From Vitreoscilla massiliensis (GTDB taxonomy: Bacteria; Pseudomonadota; Gammaproteobacteria; Burkholderiales; Neisseriaceae), in assembly GCF_001457815.1 (NCBI RefSeq), contig NZ_LN898221.1:887053-951052 (forward strand): a stretch of DNA of 64,000 nucleotides, in the 5' to 3' direction. The notes under the pieces are model-generated. The model was given only the letters and a program-made list of their open reading frames with translations. It had not been told where the DNA came from and made no database searches. Below, piece by piece: positions 50,081 through 59,199 of the stretch (position 1 is the first letter of the stretch; the number at the start of each line of letters is the position of its first letter). The position numbers and the translations under genes are program-made.

Positions 50081-51598
50081 TCAGAAGTTGTTCGGGTCTT
50101 CCAAGCGTCTGACTTTGGCGGCCAATTCGGCATCGTTGATTTCCACCACGCCATCGCCGTCAACATCGGTGACTTCCTCAGGCTCGGTTGCCAAACACTC
50201 AGGGTTGTAGACAATGATGTTTTCCTTGCCATTGGCGTCTTCAGTCACCACGTATTGCAAGCCGCTGCGGTTCATTTTGTGGCACAGCCGTTGGTACCAA
50301 CCGGAAAAGCCGGTCTTAGGCTCGTCTGGGTTGTAGTAAAACGCGTTCATCACCCCTGGCAAACCCAAGCCACACACCAAGCCCGACAGCAGCACGCAAA
50401 TAAAGGTGTAACCAATCAAGATGTCGCTGTGGTGCGCCAATTGCGGCATGTTCGCCACCGCCAAAATCAAGGCCAGCGAGATGCCGCCACGCACCCCGCC
50501 CCATGACAAGATGGTCAAACTGCCGTGATAGCTTTTGCTTTTGACATTGCGAAATGGGATAAACGCCAAGAAGTTGGCGGCAAAGCGGCAAATGTGCAAA
50601 ATCACAAACGCCACCACGCCACCGATGAGCAAGCTGGCGTGAAAATCAATGATGAACAATTCCATGCCAATTAAGGTGAACAAGAAGGAGTTGATGATGC
50701 CTTCCACCGTGTGCCAAAAGTGATTGACCTCGCTCACCTCTTGCTCGGACAATATCTCTTGCCAACGGTTGCCCACCATCAAGCCACCGATGACACAGGC
50801 AATCGGGCCAGACGCATGCGCATACAAAGCGACCAAATACGAGCCTGTGGCCAAGAACGCGGTCGATAAAATCAGCGATTCCATCTCGTGTTTGCCCTTG
50901 AGCATGCGCAATACCAACCAGCCAAATGCCCAACCAATCAACACCGCCACCGCAATTTCATAGCCCAAATTGGCCAAAGCCGCGCCAACGGTAAAGTCTT
51001 TGCCCTTAATCACCCCCAAAATTGCCATGAATAAGGCGATACACACCGCATCGTTGAACAGCGATTCGCCTTCGAGCTTCACCATCAAATGGTGCGGCGC
51101 TTTCACCGAGCTGAGCACGCCTTTGATGCCGATGGGGTCGGTCGCACCCAAAGCCGCGCCAAGCAACAACAACACCAAGATGCCCACTTTGTGACCCGTG
51201 GCAACTTGGTAGCCATACAAGGCCAAACCAAAGAAAATGGCGCACAAAATCAAGGCGATGCTGGCCAAAATGGCGATTGGTTTGAAATACGCTCTTAAAT
51301 CGGTGATTTTGAATTTGAGTGCCGATGAGGTCAGAATGAAACAAATCACCCCATTGATCAGAAAATCATAGAAATTGAAGGTGCGCACCGCTTTTTCAAT
51401 TTCATCAATATTGATGTGGATGTAATCGTTGTGGCCAAACAGACTCACTGCCCATTGCAACAAGAACACGAAAATGGCCGACACGATGGGCACACCGATG
51501 GCCGCAGGCAGACCCAAGGCCCGTTTATTGAACAAGGTGGTGGCAATCGACAAGGCGAATACCACCGTAAAGACTTGTAAGAAGGAATAACTTCCCAT
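50081..51598 (-). CDS. CPA1-type sodium/proton antiporter with C-terminal EF-hand
   Basis: This 505-residue antiporter exchanges Na+ or K+ for H+ across the inner membrane. It has about twelve helices, with the ion-site motifs GATDPIGIKG near 153 and GESLFNDAVCIALF near 179, and SWGGVRGGISLAL near 374, typical of NhaP/NHE-like proteins. The cytoplasmic tail contains DVDGDGVVEIND (about 478-489), which satisfies a full EF-hand loop: Asp at 1, 3 and 5, Gly at 6, Val at 8, Glu at 9, Asp at 12. That suggests Ca2+ control of transport; a single EF-hand is unusual in this family. It is a stand-alone gene. Confidence 0.88.
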   Translation of the reverse strand: MGSYSFLQVFTVVFALSIATTLFNKRALGLPAAIGVPIVSAIFVFLLQWAVSLFGHNDYIHINIDEIEKAVRTFNFYDFLINGVICFILTSSALKFKITDLRAYFKPIAILASIALILCAIFFGLALYGYQVATGHKVGILVLLLLGAALGATDPIGIKGVLSSVKAPHHLMVKLEGESLFNDAVCIALFMAILGVIKGKDFTVGAALANLGYEIAVAVLIGWAFGWLVLRMLKGKHEMESLILSTAFLATGSYLVALYAHASGPIACVIGGLMVGNRWQEILSEQEVSEVNHFWHTVEGIINSFLFTLIGMELFIIDFHASLLIGGVVAFVILHICRFAANFLAFIPFRNVKSKSYHGSLTILSWGGVRGGISLALILAVANMPQLAHHSDILIGYTFICVLLSGLVCGLGLPGVMNAFYYNPDEPKTGFSGWYQRLCHKMNRSGLQYVVTEDANGKENIIVYNPECLATEPEEVTDVDGDGVVEINDAELAAKVRRLEDPNNF

Positions 51599-51840
51599 GT
51601 GTTTGGCCCCTTATTGTGTATTTTTTGTGACGATGTTATCAGGCATATTCTGATCAACAGCGTGAGTATTTTACTCGAAACTGCGCCTAACAATCATTAC
51701 CATCTAACCAATTAATGTGTCAGTTTAGGTTATTTTGGCTGTTTTATGCTGCAATTTTACGGTTTTTATCGGTATGCACATCTAAAATCCATTTAACTGC
51801 AACAAACTGTCCAACACTGTACACCAAGTCACCACAACAA

Positions 51841-51868
51841 TGCGGCCTGTAAACTCTTACAGGCCGCA
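51841..51868 (-). terminator. Paired uptake-sequence terminator after the first MHS transporter
   Basis: TGCGGCCTGTAA and TTACAGGCCGCA surround a four-base loop, 21 bases past the transporter stop. The rest of 51599-51840 is gene-free and carries the antiporter promoter by position. Confidence 0.75.
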
Positions 51869-51889
51869 TCTTCATGCCAAACCAGCTGT

Positions 51890-53194
51890 TTAACGCTCAA
51901 ATTTCTGCATGTAGAGGCCGCAACAAGCCACACTCAACGCCGCCAAGAACAACACATAATACATCGCACCGATGTCGCTGTAGCGGCTGAGCCACTGCAC
52001 CACCGGTAAGGTCAAACCACCGATGATGGCGTAAGAGACATTGTAAGAAAACGAGATGCCGGTAAAACGCACCGGCGCAGGATACATGCGCACCATCAAC
52101 ATCGGCACCACCCCAACCGCACCGGCAGCCAAACCCAAACTCGCATAGGCAATGAAGATGGCATTGGCACTCCACGCGCCTAAGGCGTTGTAATACACCA
52201 GCGCGCACACAAACACGGCGATGCTGCCAAAAATCATGGTTTTGCCACCGCCCCATTTGTCGGCCAACCAGCCAAACAACACGCAGCCTACCACTTGCAT
52301 CACGATGCCTGTTGATTGCAACACAAACGCATCGGCACGGTCATAGCCAAAAGTGCCGATCAGCAATTGCGGCATCGACAGCAATACCACCACCACGCAC
52401 GCGGTCAAAAACCAAGTGAACAACATGCCCAATACCACCGCCACACGGTGCTCTTGCAATACCGCCTTCACGGGCAAGCCTTGGTACAACTGCTTGCGCT
52501 CTTGCATCGCCTTGAACACCGGCGTTTCTTTCAAATACGAGCGCAAATACATGGTGATAAAGCCCAAGAAGCCGCCGATGACAAATGGAATGCGCCACGC
52601 CCAATCGTGGATTTCGGCTTCGCTGAACATTTTGGCGATGGCCAAAGACATCAGCGCCCCCAATAAAATCCCGAACGACAAACCGGCCGTCAGCGTGCCA
52701 TTGGCAAAGCCAACGTGTTTGGGTGGCACGTGTTCAGACACAAACGTCCATGCCGCCGGGATTTCACCGCCGATGGCGATGCCTTGGATAATGCGCATCA
52801 ATAATAGTAATAAGGGCGCAGCATAACCTATGGTGGCGAATGTCGGCATCAAGCCTATGCACAAAGTCGGCACCGCCATTAAGAAGATGGACAAGGCAAA
52901 CAAGCGTTTGCGGCCTATCAAATCACCAAAATGCGCCATCACCAAACCACCCAAGGGACGGAAGAAATAGCCAGCGGCAAAAATGCCATAAGTATTGAGC
53001 ATGGCCCAAAATGGACTCAAATCGCTGGGGAAGAACATTTCGGAAATGATTTTGGCGTAAAACACATAAATCACAAAATCGTAAAATTCCAGTGCACCGC
53101 CAAGTGAAGAGAGCGATAAAGTGCGGTAATCGTCGCGATTGAGCCAGCGATTGCCATGCACATCATCGTATTGTTGGATTTTTGGTTCTGTCAT
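51890..53194 (-). CDS. MFS transporter, metabolite:H+ symporter (MHS) family
   Basis: This 434-residue inner-membrane transporter has twelve helices and the MHS features LSSLGGALEFYDFVIYVFYA near residue 28, then FGDLIGRKRLF near 88 and GGEIPAAWTFVSEHVP near 142. MHS members import organic acids or osmolytes such as shikimate, 2-oxoglutarate, proline or betaine. The substrate is unknown. It is about half identical by eye to the next MFS gene and follows it in the same direction after a 372-base gap, so the pair arose by tandem duplication. Confidence 0.85.
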   Translation of the reverse strand: MTEPKIQQYDDVHGNRWLNRDDYRTLSLSSLGGALEFYDFVIYVFYAKIISEMFFPSDLSPFWAMLNTYGIFAAGYFFRPLGGLVMAHFGDLIGRKRLFALSIFLMAVPTLCIGLMPTFATIGYAAPLLLLLMRIIQGIAIGGEIPAAWTFVSEHVPPKHVGFANGTLTAGLSFGILLGALMSLAIAKMFSEAEIHDWAWRIPFVIGGFLGFITMYLRSYLKETPVFKAMQERKQLYQGLPVKAVLQEHRVAVVLGMLFTWFLTACVVVVLLSMPQLLIGTFGYDRADAFVLQSTGIVMQVVGCVLFGWLADKWGGGKTMIFGSIAVFVCALVYYNALGAWSANAIFIAYASLGLAAGAVGVVPMLMVRMYPAPVRFTGISFSYNVSYAIIGGLTLPVVQWLSRYSDIGAMYYVLFLAALSVACCGLYMQKFER

Positions 53195-53566
53195 ATTCTG
53201 CTTTTTATATTATGGATAAACACTGATTGCACTATGAACATGCGCATCATTCATTTATTCGGTTAGATTTATGAATAACACAGCAATATTATTTCAATAA
53301 ATTAATTTATAATTAAAAAATTGAAATAATATATTAATACAATCAAAAAATATGTCAATCCATGATACAGCCAGCATTTACTAGAATACATGCACTTAGA
53401 TATTGACATTTAGTTACGATAGAAACAAAATACCAATTACATAGATGGACGAGCTTATCCACATTGCCCATAAATTAAGCATGGACGTAAGTGACTGAAA
53501 GCTAAGCCATATCAAATGTTATCAACACCCTTATGCACATATTCTGTGTATGAATCCTTGTCGCTG
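53195..53566. other. AT-rich gene-free region between the two MHS transporter genes
   Basis: The stretch from about 53280 to 53345 is almost pure A/T. It must carry the promoter of the first transporter. No protein frame, RNA gene or repeat was recognised. Confidence 0.4.
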
Positions 53567-54874
53567 TTATTTACAGGCCGCCTCAAACCATTTGCGATAC
53601 GCACTGCCCAGTAATGCAAACAGCGCACACAAAGCACTCAAATACAGCCACGCCCCCCAGCTGATGTGAGCATTCAGCCATGCCACCAAAGGCAAAGACA
53701 GCCCGCCGAGCAAAGCCGACGACAAATTGTAAGTGGCGGCCATGCCGCTTAAGCGTATCGGCGCCGGAAAGCGCACCACCATCTTGCCCAAACACGCGCC
53801 ACTGCCAGCACACAGCGCCATCAGCGCATAGGCCAGCGCCAACACCGCCACAGGCAATGCGTGCAAACCAAAATAAAACACCGCCGCCGCCAACACCATC
53901 ACGCTAGCCCCGACCCAAGCACTGCGGCTGATGCCGTATTTGTCCGCCAAACGCCCAAAGGCGATGCAACCAAATGCTTGCAAGGCAATGCCAGCCACTT
54001 GCCAAGCCGTTGCTTGCACCGGGCTCAAACCCAATTGTTGTTGCAACAATTTCGGCATCGCCAACAACACCACCGCCACACTGGCGAGCAAAAACCAATT
54101 GATGCCCATGCCGATGATGAGCAAGCGCTTGTGCGAGCGCCACACTTCGGCCAAAGGCAAACCTTGGTAGAGCAAACGGCGCTGTTTGATGGCCATGAAT
54201 ATCGGCGTTTCCTGCAGGTGTTTGCGCATCCACACCGCCAGCAAACCCAATACCCCGCCCAACACAAATGGCAAACGCCATGCGCCCGCTTGCACAGTGT
54301 CGCTGCTGAATGCGGCCTGTAAACCCATCACCGACAGCGAGCCCAATAAAATGCCCATGGACAAGCCCGCAGTGAGCAAGCCATTGGCCAAACCGACTTG
54401 GTTGACCGGCACTTGCTCAGACACATACGTCCACGCCGCCGGCACTTCGCCGCCTATGGCCACCGCTTGTACCACCCGACACAACAACAGCAACAAGGGC
54501 GCGGCGATGCCGATTTGCGCATATGTCGGCAACAATCCCATGGCCAGCGTCGGCAAGGCCATCAACAACAGCGACCACGTGAACATGCGTTTGCGCCCCA
54601 ACCTGTCGCCCAAATGTGCCATGACCAAGCCGCCTACAGGCCGCATCACATAACCGATGGCAAAAATGGCATAGGTATAGACCAAGGCCCAAGCCTCGCC
54701 CAAACTGGCAGGAAAAAACAAATGGCTCAATATCGGCGCCATCAAGGCAAAAATCATGAAATCGTAAAATTCCAAGGCACCGCCCAAAGACGACAGCGCC
54801 AAAACCTTGCTGTCTTGCCAAGCCAAGCCGCGCCGTACCGGCAAAACATCGGCAGTCATGCTGTGTTGCTTCAT
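53567..54874 (-). CDS. MFS transporter, metabolite:H+ symporter (MHS) family, paralog
   Basis: This 435-residue transporter resembles its neighbour throughout: LSSLGGALEFYDFMIFALMA, GDRLGRKRMF, GGEVPAAWTYVSEQVP. It has twelve helices. I start it at ATG 54874, seven bases after GGAAA, instead of ATG 54886, which has no ribosome site. The C-terminus ends EAACK, encoded by an uptake sequence that also supplies the first base of the stop codon's context (TTTACAGGCCGCCTC on the forward strand). The N-terminal extension is rich in Met and varies. Substrate unknown; possibly organic acids. Confidence 0.85.
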   Translation of the reverse strand: MKQHSMTADVLPVRRGLAWQDSKVLALSSLGGALEFYDFMIFALMAPILSHLFFPASLGEAWALVYTYAIFAIGYVMRPVGGLVMAHLGDRLGRKRMFTWSLLLMALPTLAMGLLPTYAQIGIAAPLLLLLCRVVQAVAIGGEVPAAWTYVSEQVPVNQVGLANGLLTAGLSMGILLGSLSVMGLQAAFSSDTVQAGAWRLPFVLGGVLGLLAVWMRKHLQETPIFMAIKQRRLLYQGLPLAEVWRSHKRLLIIGMGINWFLLASVAVVLLAMPKLLQQQLGLSPVQATAWQVAGIALQAFGCIAFGRLADKYGISRSAWVGASVMVLAAAVFYFGLHALPVAVLALAYALMALCAGSGACLGKMVVRFPAPIRLSGMAATYNLSSALLGGLSLPLVAWLNAHISWGAWLYLSALCALFALLGSAYRKWFEAACK

Positions 54875-54902
54875 TGTGGTTTCCATGTGTGATGTGTGTG
54901 GA

Positions 54903-54936
54903 TAAAAAAATGGCTGCCTGCAGGTGCAGACAGCCA
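54903..54936 (-). terminator. Terminator after lpdA resembling another uptake-sequence dialect
   Basis: On the reverse strand TGGCTGTCTGCA and TGCAGGCAGCCA form a stem with one mismatch and a short loop, followed by seven T residues. The arms resemble the GGCTGCCTG-type uptake dialects known from other Neisseriaceae. Confidence 0.75.
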
Positions 54937-54950
54937 GAGGGAAAAATGAA

Positions 54951-56732
54951 TTATTTTTTGCGCATCGGCGGCAAATCGGTACAAACGCCCAAAGCCACTT
55001 CCGCTGCCATGCCTATGGATTCGCCCAAGGTCGGGTGCGGATGGATGGTTTTGCCGATGTCTTCGGCATCACAACCCATTTCGATGGCCAAGCAGATTTC
55101 GCCTATCATGTCGCCTGCGTGTGTGCCGACGATGCCACCACCGATAATCAAGCCGGTTTCGGCATCGAAGATCAACTTGGTAAAGCCTTCATCGCGGCCA
55201 TTGGCAATGGCACGGCCTGAAGCAGCCCATGGGAACACCGATTTGGTGATTTTGATGCCATCGCGTTTGGCGATTTCTTCGGTCACGCCCACCCAAGCCA
55301 CTTCAGGATCGGTGTAAGCCACGCCCGGAATCACGCGCGCATCAAAGAAGGCTTTGTGACCGGCACAGTTTTCTGCCGCCACATGGCCTTCGTGCACGGC
55401 TTTGTGCGCGAGCATTGGTTGACCGACGATGTCGCCGATGGCATAAATATGCGGCACATTGGTGCGCTGTTGTTTGTCGACTTCGATAAAGCCGCGCTCA
55501 GTCACCGCCACACCGGCTTTGTCCGCGCCGATTAACAAACCATTCGGTTGACGGCCAGCCGCCACCAACACCAAATCATAGCGTTGTGGTTCGGTCGGTG
55601 CTTTTGCGCCTTCAAACGTCACATAAATGCCGTCTTCTTTCGCTTCCACGCCCACGGTTTTGGTGTTCAGCATGATGTTGTCAAAGCGGTATTCATTCAT
55701 TTTTTGCCACACTTTGACCAAATCACGGTCGGCGCCTTGCATCAAGCCGTCCATCATTTCCACCACATCCAAGCGTGCGCCCAAAGTGCTGTATACCGTG
55801 CCCATTTCCAAACCGATGATGCCACCGCCGATGATCAGCATTTTTTCTGGCACGCCTTTGAGTTCCAAAGCACCGGTCGAATCGACGATGCGTGGGTCTT
55901 CAGGAATGAACGGCAATTTGGTCACGCGGCTACCGGCAGCGATGATGGCATTTTTGAAGGCCACGGTTTTTTTGTTGCCAGTTTCTTCTGAACCTGTGCC
56001 CGTGGTTTCGGCCACTTCAAAGTGGTTGGCCGACACAAATTGCGCATTGCCACGAATCACGTCCACTTTGCGCGCCTTGGCCATGCCGGCCAAACCACCA
56101 GTAAGCTTGCCTATGACTTTTTCTTTGTAGCCACGCAACATGTCGATGTCGATTTCAGGCTCGGCAAACTTGATGCCATTGGCAGCCAAGTGTTTCACTT
56201 CATCTATCACCGCCGCATTGTGCAGCAAGGCTTTCGATGGGATACAGCCGACGTTCAAACACACACCGCCCAAAGTGGCGTAGCGCTCAATAATCGCCGT
56301 TTTCAAACCTTGGTCGGCCGCAGCAAACGCCGCCGAATAGCCACCAGGGCCACCGCCCAATACCACCACATCGTACTCAGCATCGGCCGAACCAGCGAAA
56401 CTCGCCGCTTGCGGCGCTGCTGCAGCGGCTTTAGGCGCTTCGGTCGTGGCAGGCGCAGCAACGGGTGCTGCTTCAGCTTTAGGCGCATCGCCGGCAGCGG
56501 CTTCCACCACCACAATCACGCCGCCTTCAGAAATCTTGTCGCCCACAGCCACTTTCACTTCTTTGACCACGCCGGCGCTTTCCGCTGGCACATCCATGGT
56601 GGCTTTGTCGGTTTCTAAGGTGATTAAGGTGTCGTCTACCGCCACGGTATCGCCCACTTTCACCGCCACATCAATGATGTCTACATTGTCATGTCCACCG
56701 ATATCGGGAACTTTTAATTCGATTAGAGCCAT
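54951..56732 (-). CDS. lpdA: Dihydrolipoamide dehydrogenase (E3) with N-terminal lipoyl domain
   Basis: E3 reoxidises the dihydrolipoyl groups of pyruvate dehydrogenase with NAD+. The 593-residue protein has a lipoyl domain at residues 2-80 (LETDKATMDVP with the lipoylated Lys), an Ala/Pro linker, then the FAD motif VVLGGGPGGYSAAF near 122, the redox disulphide GGVCLNVGCIPSK near 153-165 and IYAIGDIVG near 430. The C-terminal HPHPTLGES holds the catalytic His-Glu. The lipoyl fusion and length match the P64K antigen of Neisseria meningitidis. It ends the locus and is followed by a terminator. Confidence 0.96.
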   Translation of the reverse strand: MALIELKVPDIGGHDNVDIIDVAVKVGDTVAVDDTLITLETDKATMDVPAESAGVVKEVKVAVGDKISEGGVIVVVEAAAGDAPKAEAAPVAAPATTEAPKAAAAAPQAASFAGSADAEYDVVVLGGGPGGYSAAFAAADQGLKTAIIERYATLGGVCLNVGCIPSKALLHNAAVIDEVKHLAANGIKFAEPEIDIDMLRGYKEKVIGKLTGGLAGMAKARKVDVIRGNAQFVSANHFEVAETTGTGSEETGNKKTVAFKNAIIAAGSRVTKLPFIPEDPRIVDSTGALELKGVPEKMLIIGGGIIGLEMGTVYSTLGARLDVVEMMDGLMQGADRDLVKVWQKMNEYRFDNIMLNTKTVGVEAKEDGIYVTFEGAKAPTEPQRYDLVLVAAGRQPNGLLIGADKAGVAVTERGFIEVDKQQRTNVPHIYAIGDIVGQPMLAHKAVHEGHVAAENCAGHKAFFDARVIPGVAYTDPEVAWVGVTEEIAKRDGIKITKSVFPWAASGRAIANGRDEGFTKLIFDAETGLIIGGGIVGTHAGDMIGEICLAIEMGCDAEDIGKTIHPHPTLGESIGMAAEVALGVCTDLPPMRKK

Positions 56733-56750
56733 AATTACCTCTATTAATTT

Positions 56751-57350
56751 TTATTCAATCGTTTGGCACTCAAATACAATTCGACTGCTCTTACCACGCT
56801 TGTAATAAGTGTGTAGCAACTGTTCAAATTGCGGCTTACTGAATTCTTTCATGCGATTGGTTAGCAATTGCTTGCTGGTTTGCCGATACTTTTTATTCAA
56901 CAAACGTTGCGATTCATTTGTCTTATAAGTTTGTGTAAGGTAATAATATTTGTAACCAGTGTAAAAATGCAAAGTCACTGAAGCATAGGCTTCTTTATTG
57001 ATTTCAGTGACATCATCCCACAACAAACAATAGGAACAGGGACGATGCAGCGTTTCAACCCACATTCCCTCTCGGGTCAGGCAAAGACGTTTAGGGGCAG
57101 TTAAAATCAGAGTAAAGACCGCCCACAACATTCCATATAAAAACGTTCCCCAAAATAACAGAAAGCAGAATGCCAACAAACCTATCCAATTGGCTTTCAT
57201 GATACTTTGAGTAACAGTCCAAATATGAAAAATGGTCATCACCAAAGGAATCATCGCCCCTGACATCAAAAATACAAAGCCAAATCCCAAACCCCAATAA
57301 TGTGTCTGAGAATATTCAATAATGGTTGCTTGGCTTGTATCAAGATTCAT
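56751..57350 (-). CDS. Hypothetical membrane protein between aceF and lpdA
   Basis: This 199-residue protein has two membrane helices (about 20-40 and 55-85) followed by a soluble part from about residue 90 (RLCLTREGMWVETLHRPCSYCLLWDDVTEINKEAY), arranged like the PH-like domains of some small bacterial membrane proteins. Composition is more AT-rich than aceF and lpdA, and codon use differs, so it may be a later insertion. It begins at ATG 57350, after a hairpin, and ends 18 bases before lpdA. I know no pyruvate dehydrogenase partner like this. Confidence 0.72.
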   Translation of the reverse strand: MNLDTSQATIIEYSQTHYWGLGFGFVFLMSGAMIPLVMTIFHIWTVTQSIMKANWIGLLAFCFLLFWGTFLYGMLWAVFTLILTAPKRLCLTREGMWVETLHRPCSYCLLWDDVTEINKEAYASVTLHFYTGYKYYYLTQTYKTNESQRLLNKKYRQTSKQLLTNRMKEFSKPQFEQLLHTYYKRGKSSRIVFECQTIE

Positions 57351-57444
57351 GTCGATTCTTCATCCCTATGCCATGTTCACTGTGTGACATGCAGTTATAT
57401 ACTGTTTACAACCTCATTTTCTTAATGTTTGATTTAGCAACTCT

Positions 57445-57476
57445 AAGCGGCCTGTAAACATTTACAGGCCGCTTTT
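57445..57476 (-). terminator. Paired uptake-sequence terminator after aceF
   Basis: AAGCGGCCTGTAAA and TTTACAGGCCGCTT surround a two-base loop, just downstream of the aceF stop. It would separate aceF from the hypothetical gene and lpdA unless read through. Confidence 0.8.
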
Positions 57477-57481
57477 GAGTC

Positions 57482-59128
57482 TTACAAAATCACGCGACGG
57501 AAATCGGCCAATAACTGCGCCAAGTACACAGTAAAGCGCATGCCTGCGGCACCGTCGATGACGCGGTGGTCAAACGACAATGACAATGGACACATCAAGC
57601 GCGGCGTGAACTCTTTGCCGTTCCACACCGGTTTGATTTGTGATTTGCACACGCCCAAGATGGCCACTTCTGGTGCGTTCACAATCGGTGTGAAGCCAGT
57701 GCCACCGATGCCGCCCAATGAAGAAATGGTAAAGCAAGCGCCTTGCATTTCTTGTGGTTTGAGCTTGCCATCGCGGGCTTTTTTCGACAATTCGGCCAAT
57801 TCCAAGGAAATTTCTTTCAAGCCTTTTTTGTCGGCGTCTTTAATCACTGGCACCACCAAACCATTCGGCGTGTCGGCGGCAAAACCGATGTTGAAGTATT
57901 TTTTCAACACCAAATTGTCGCCGTCCAAAGACGAATTGAATTCAGGGAATTTCTTCAAAGCCACCACAGAGGCTTTGATGATGAAGGCCAACGGCGATAC
58001 TTTCACGCCCTCGCGTTCCCATTCTTTGTTAATGGTTTTGCGGAATTCTTCCAATTCGGTCATGTCCGCGTCTTCGTTGACGGTCACATGCGGAATCATC
58101 ACCCAGTTGCGCGACAGATTTTGGCCCGAAATTTTCTTGATGCGGCTCAATGGCTGTACTTCGATTTCACCAAATTTGCTGAAATCGACTTTTGGCCATG
58201 GCAACAAGTCCAAACCACCGCCCAATGAAGCGCCTGCTGTGGCAGCAGGCACGTTGCCCGATTGCATCAAGCCTTTGACGAAGGATTTGATGTCGTCTTT
58301 GGTCACGCGGCCTTTAGAGCCAGAACCTTTTACCTTGATCAAGTCCACACCCAATTCGCGCGCGAATTTGCGTGTCGATGGGCCAGCGTGCGCCTTAGAG
58401 AAGCCTGCTTCGTCTATGGCAGCCGTCGATTGCAAGATGGTGCTGGAAGCGGCCACCGGTGGCGAAGATTCTTTCACTGCTGGCGCAGGCGCTTGAGTAG
58501 CAGCAGGCGCGGGTGCGGCGGCAGCTTGAGCCGGTGCAGCGGCTGGCGCGGCAGCGCCACCTTCTACGGTGATGATGACTGTACCTTGGCTGACTTTGTC
58601 ACCCACTTTGATGTTGACCGCAGTGACTTTACCGGCTGCCGTCGAAGGCACATCCATGGTGGCTTTGTCGGTTTCCAAGGTAATCAAGGTGTCGTCTACG
58701 GCCACAGTGTCGCCCACTTTGACTGCCACATCAATCACATCCACATCGCTGTTGTCGCCAATGTCTGGTACTTCCACAGACACGCTGCCACCAGCGGCAG
58801 CAGGCGCCGCTTCAGCAACCGGGGCGGCAGCGGCAGGCGCGGCTACTGGAGCGGCTTCGGCTTCGGCTGCGGGTGCAGCCGCGGCAGCACCTGATTCGAC
58901 GGTAACGATGACTGTGCCTTCAGACACTTTATCACCAACACTGATTTTCACTTCTTTGACCACACCTGCGACATCAGCAGGCACATCCATGGTGGCTTTG
59001 TCGGTTTCTAAGGTGATTAAGGTATCGTCTACGGCAACCGTGTCACCCACTTTTACCGCAACATCAATCACATCCACATTATCATGACCGCCAATGTCCG
59101 GTACTTTGATTTCTACGATTTGACTCAT
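57482..59128 (-). CDS. aceF: Pyruvate dehydrogenase E2 (dihydrolipoamide acetyltransferase)
   Basis: E2 is the core of the pyruvate dehydrogenase complex and transfers acetyl groups to CoA. The 548-residue protein has two lipoyl domains (about 4-78 and 120-193, each with ETDKATMDVP), Ala/Pro linkers, the E1/E3-binding domain (STRKFARELGVDLIKVKGSG near 252-271) and the catalytic domain with SFDHRVIDGAAG near 520. The two lipoyl domains are very alike in DNA sequence, indicating recent duplication or gene conversion. It lies between aceE and lpdA. Confidence 0.95.
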   Translation of the reverse strand: MSQIVEIKVPDIGGHDNVDVIDVAVKVGDTVAVDDTLITLETDKATMDVPADVAGVVKEVKISVGDKVSEGTVIVTVESGAAAAAPAAEAEAAPVAAPAAAAPVAEAAPAAAGGSVSVEVPDIGDNSDVDVIDVAVKVGDTVAVDDTLITLETDKATMDVPSTAAGKVTAVNIKVGDKVSQGTVIITVEGGAAAPAAAPAQAAAAPAPAATQAPAPAVKESSPPVAASSTILQSTAAIDEAGFSKAHAGPSTRKFARELGVDLIKVKGSGSKGRVTKDDIKSFVKGLMQSGNVPAATAGASLGGGLDLLPWPKVDFSKFGEIEVQPLSRIKKISGQNLSRNWVMIPHVTVNEDADMTELEEFRKTINKEWEREGVKVSPLAFIIKASVVALKKFPEFNSSLDGDNLVLKKYFNIGFAADTPNGLVVPVIKDADKKGLKEISLELAELSKKARDGKLKPQEMQGACFTISSLGGIGGTGFTPIVNAPEVAILGVCKSQIKPVWNGKEFTPRLMCPLSLSFDHRVIDGAAGMRFTVYLAQLLADFRRVIL

Positions 59129-59162
59129 CGTGTATTCCTTTGAACGTTTATCTCAATATGAG

Positions 59163-59187
59163 GCGGCCTGTAAACTTTACAGGCCGC
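59163..59187 (-). terminator. Paired uptake-sequence hairpin between aceE and aceF
   Basis: GCGGCCTGTAA and TTACAGGCCGC surround a three-base loop and lie between two genes that should be expressed together, so it probably does not stop all transcription. Confidence 0.65.
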
Positions 59188-59199
59188 ACGTTAAAACTG

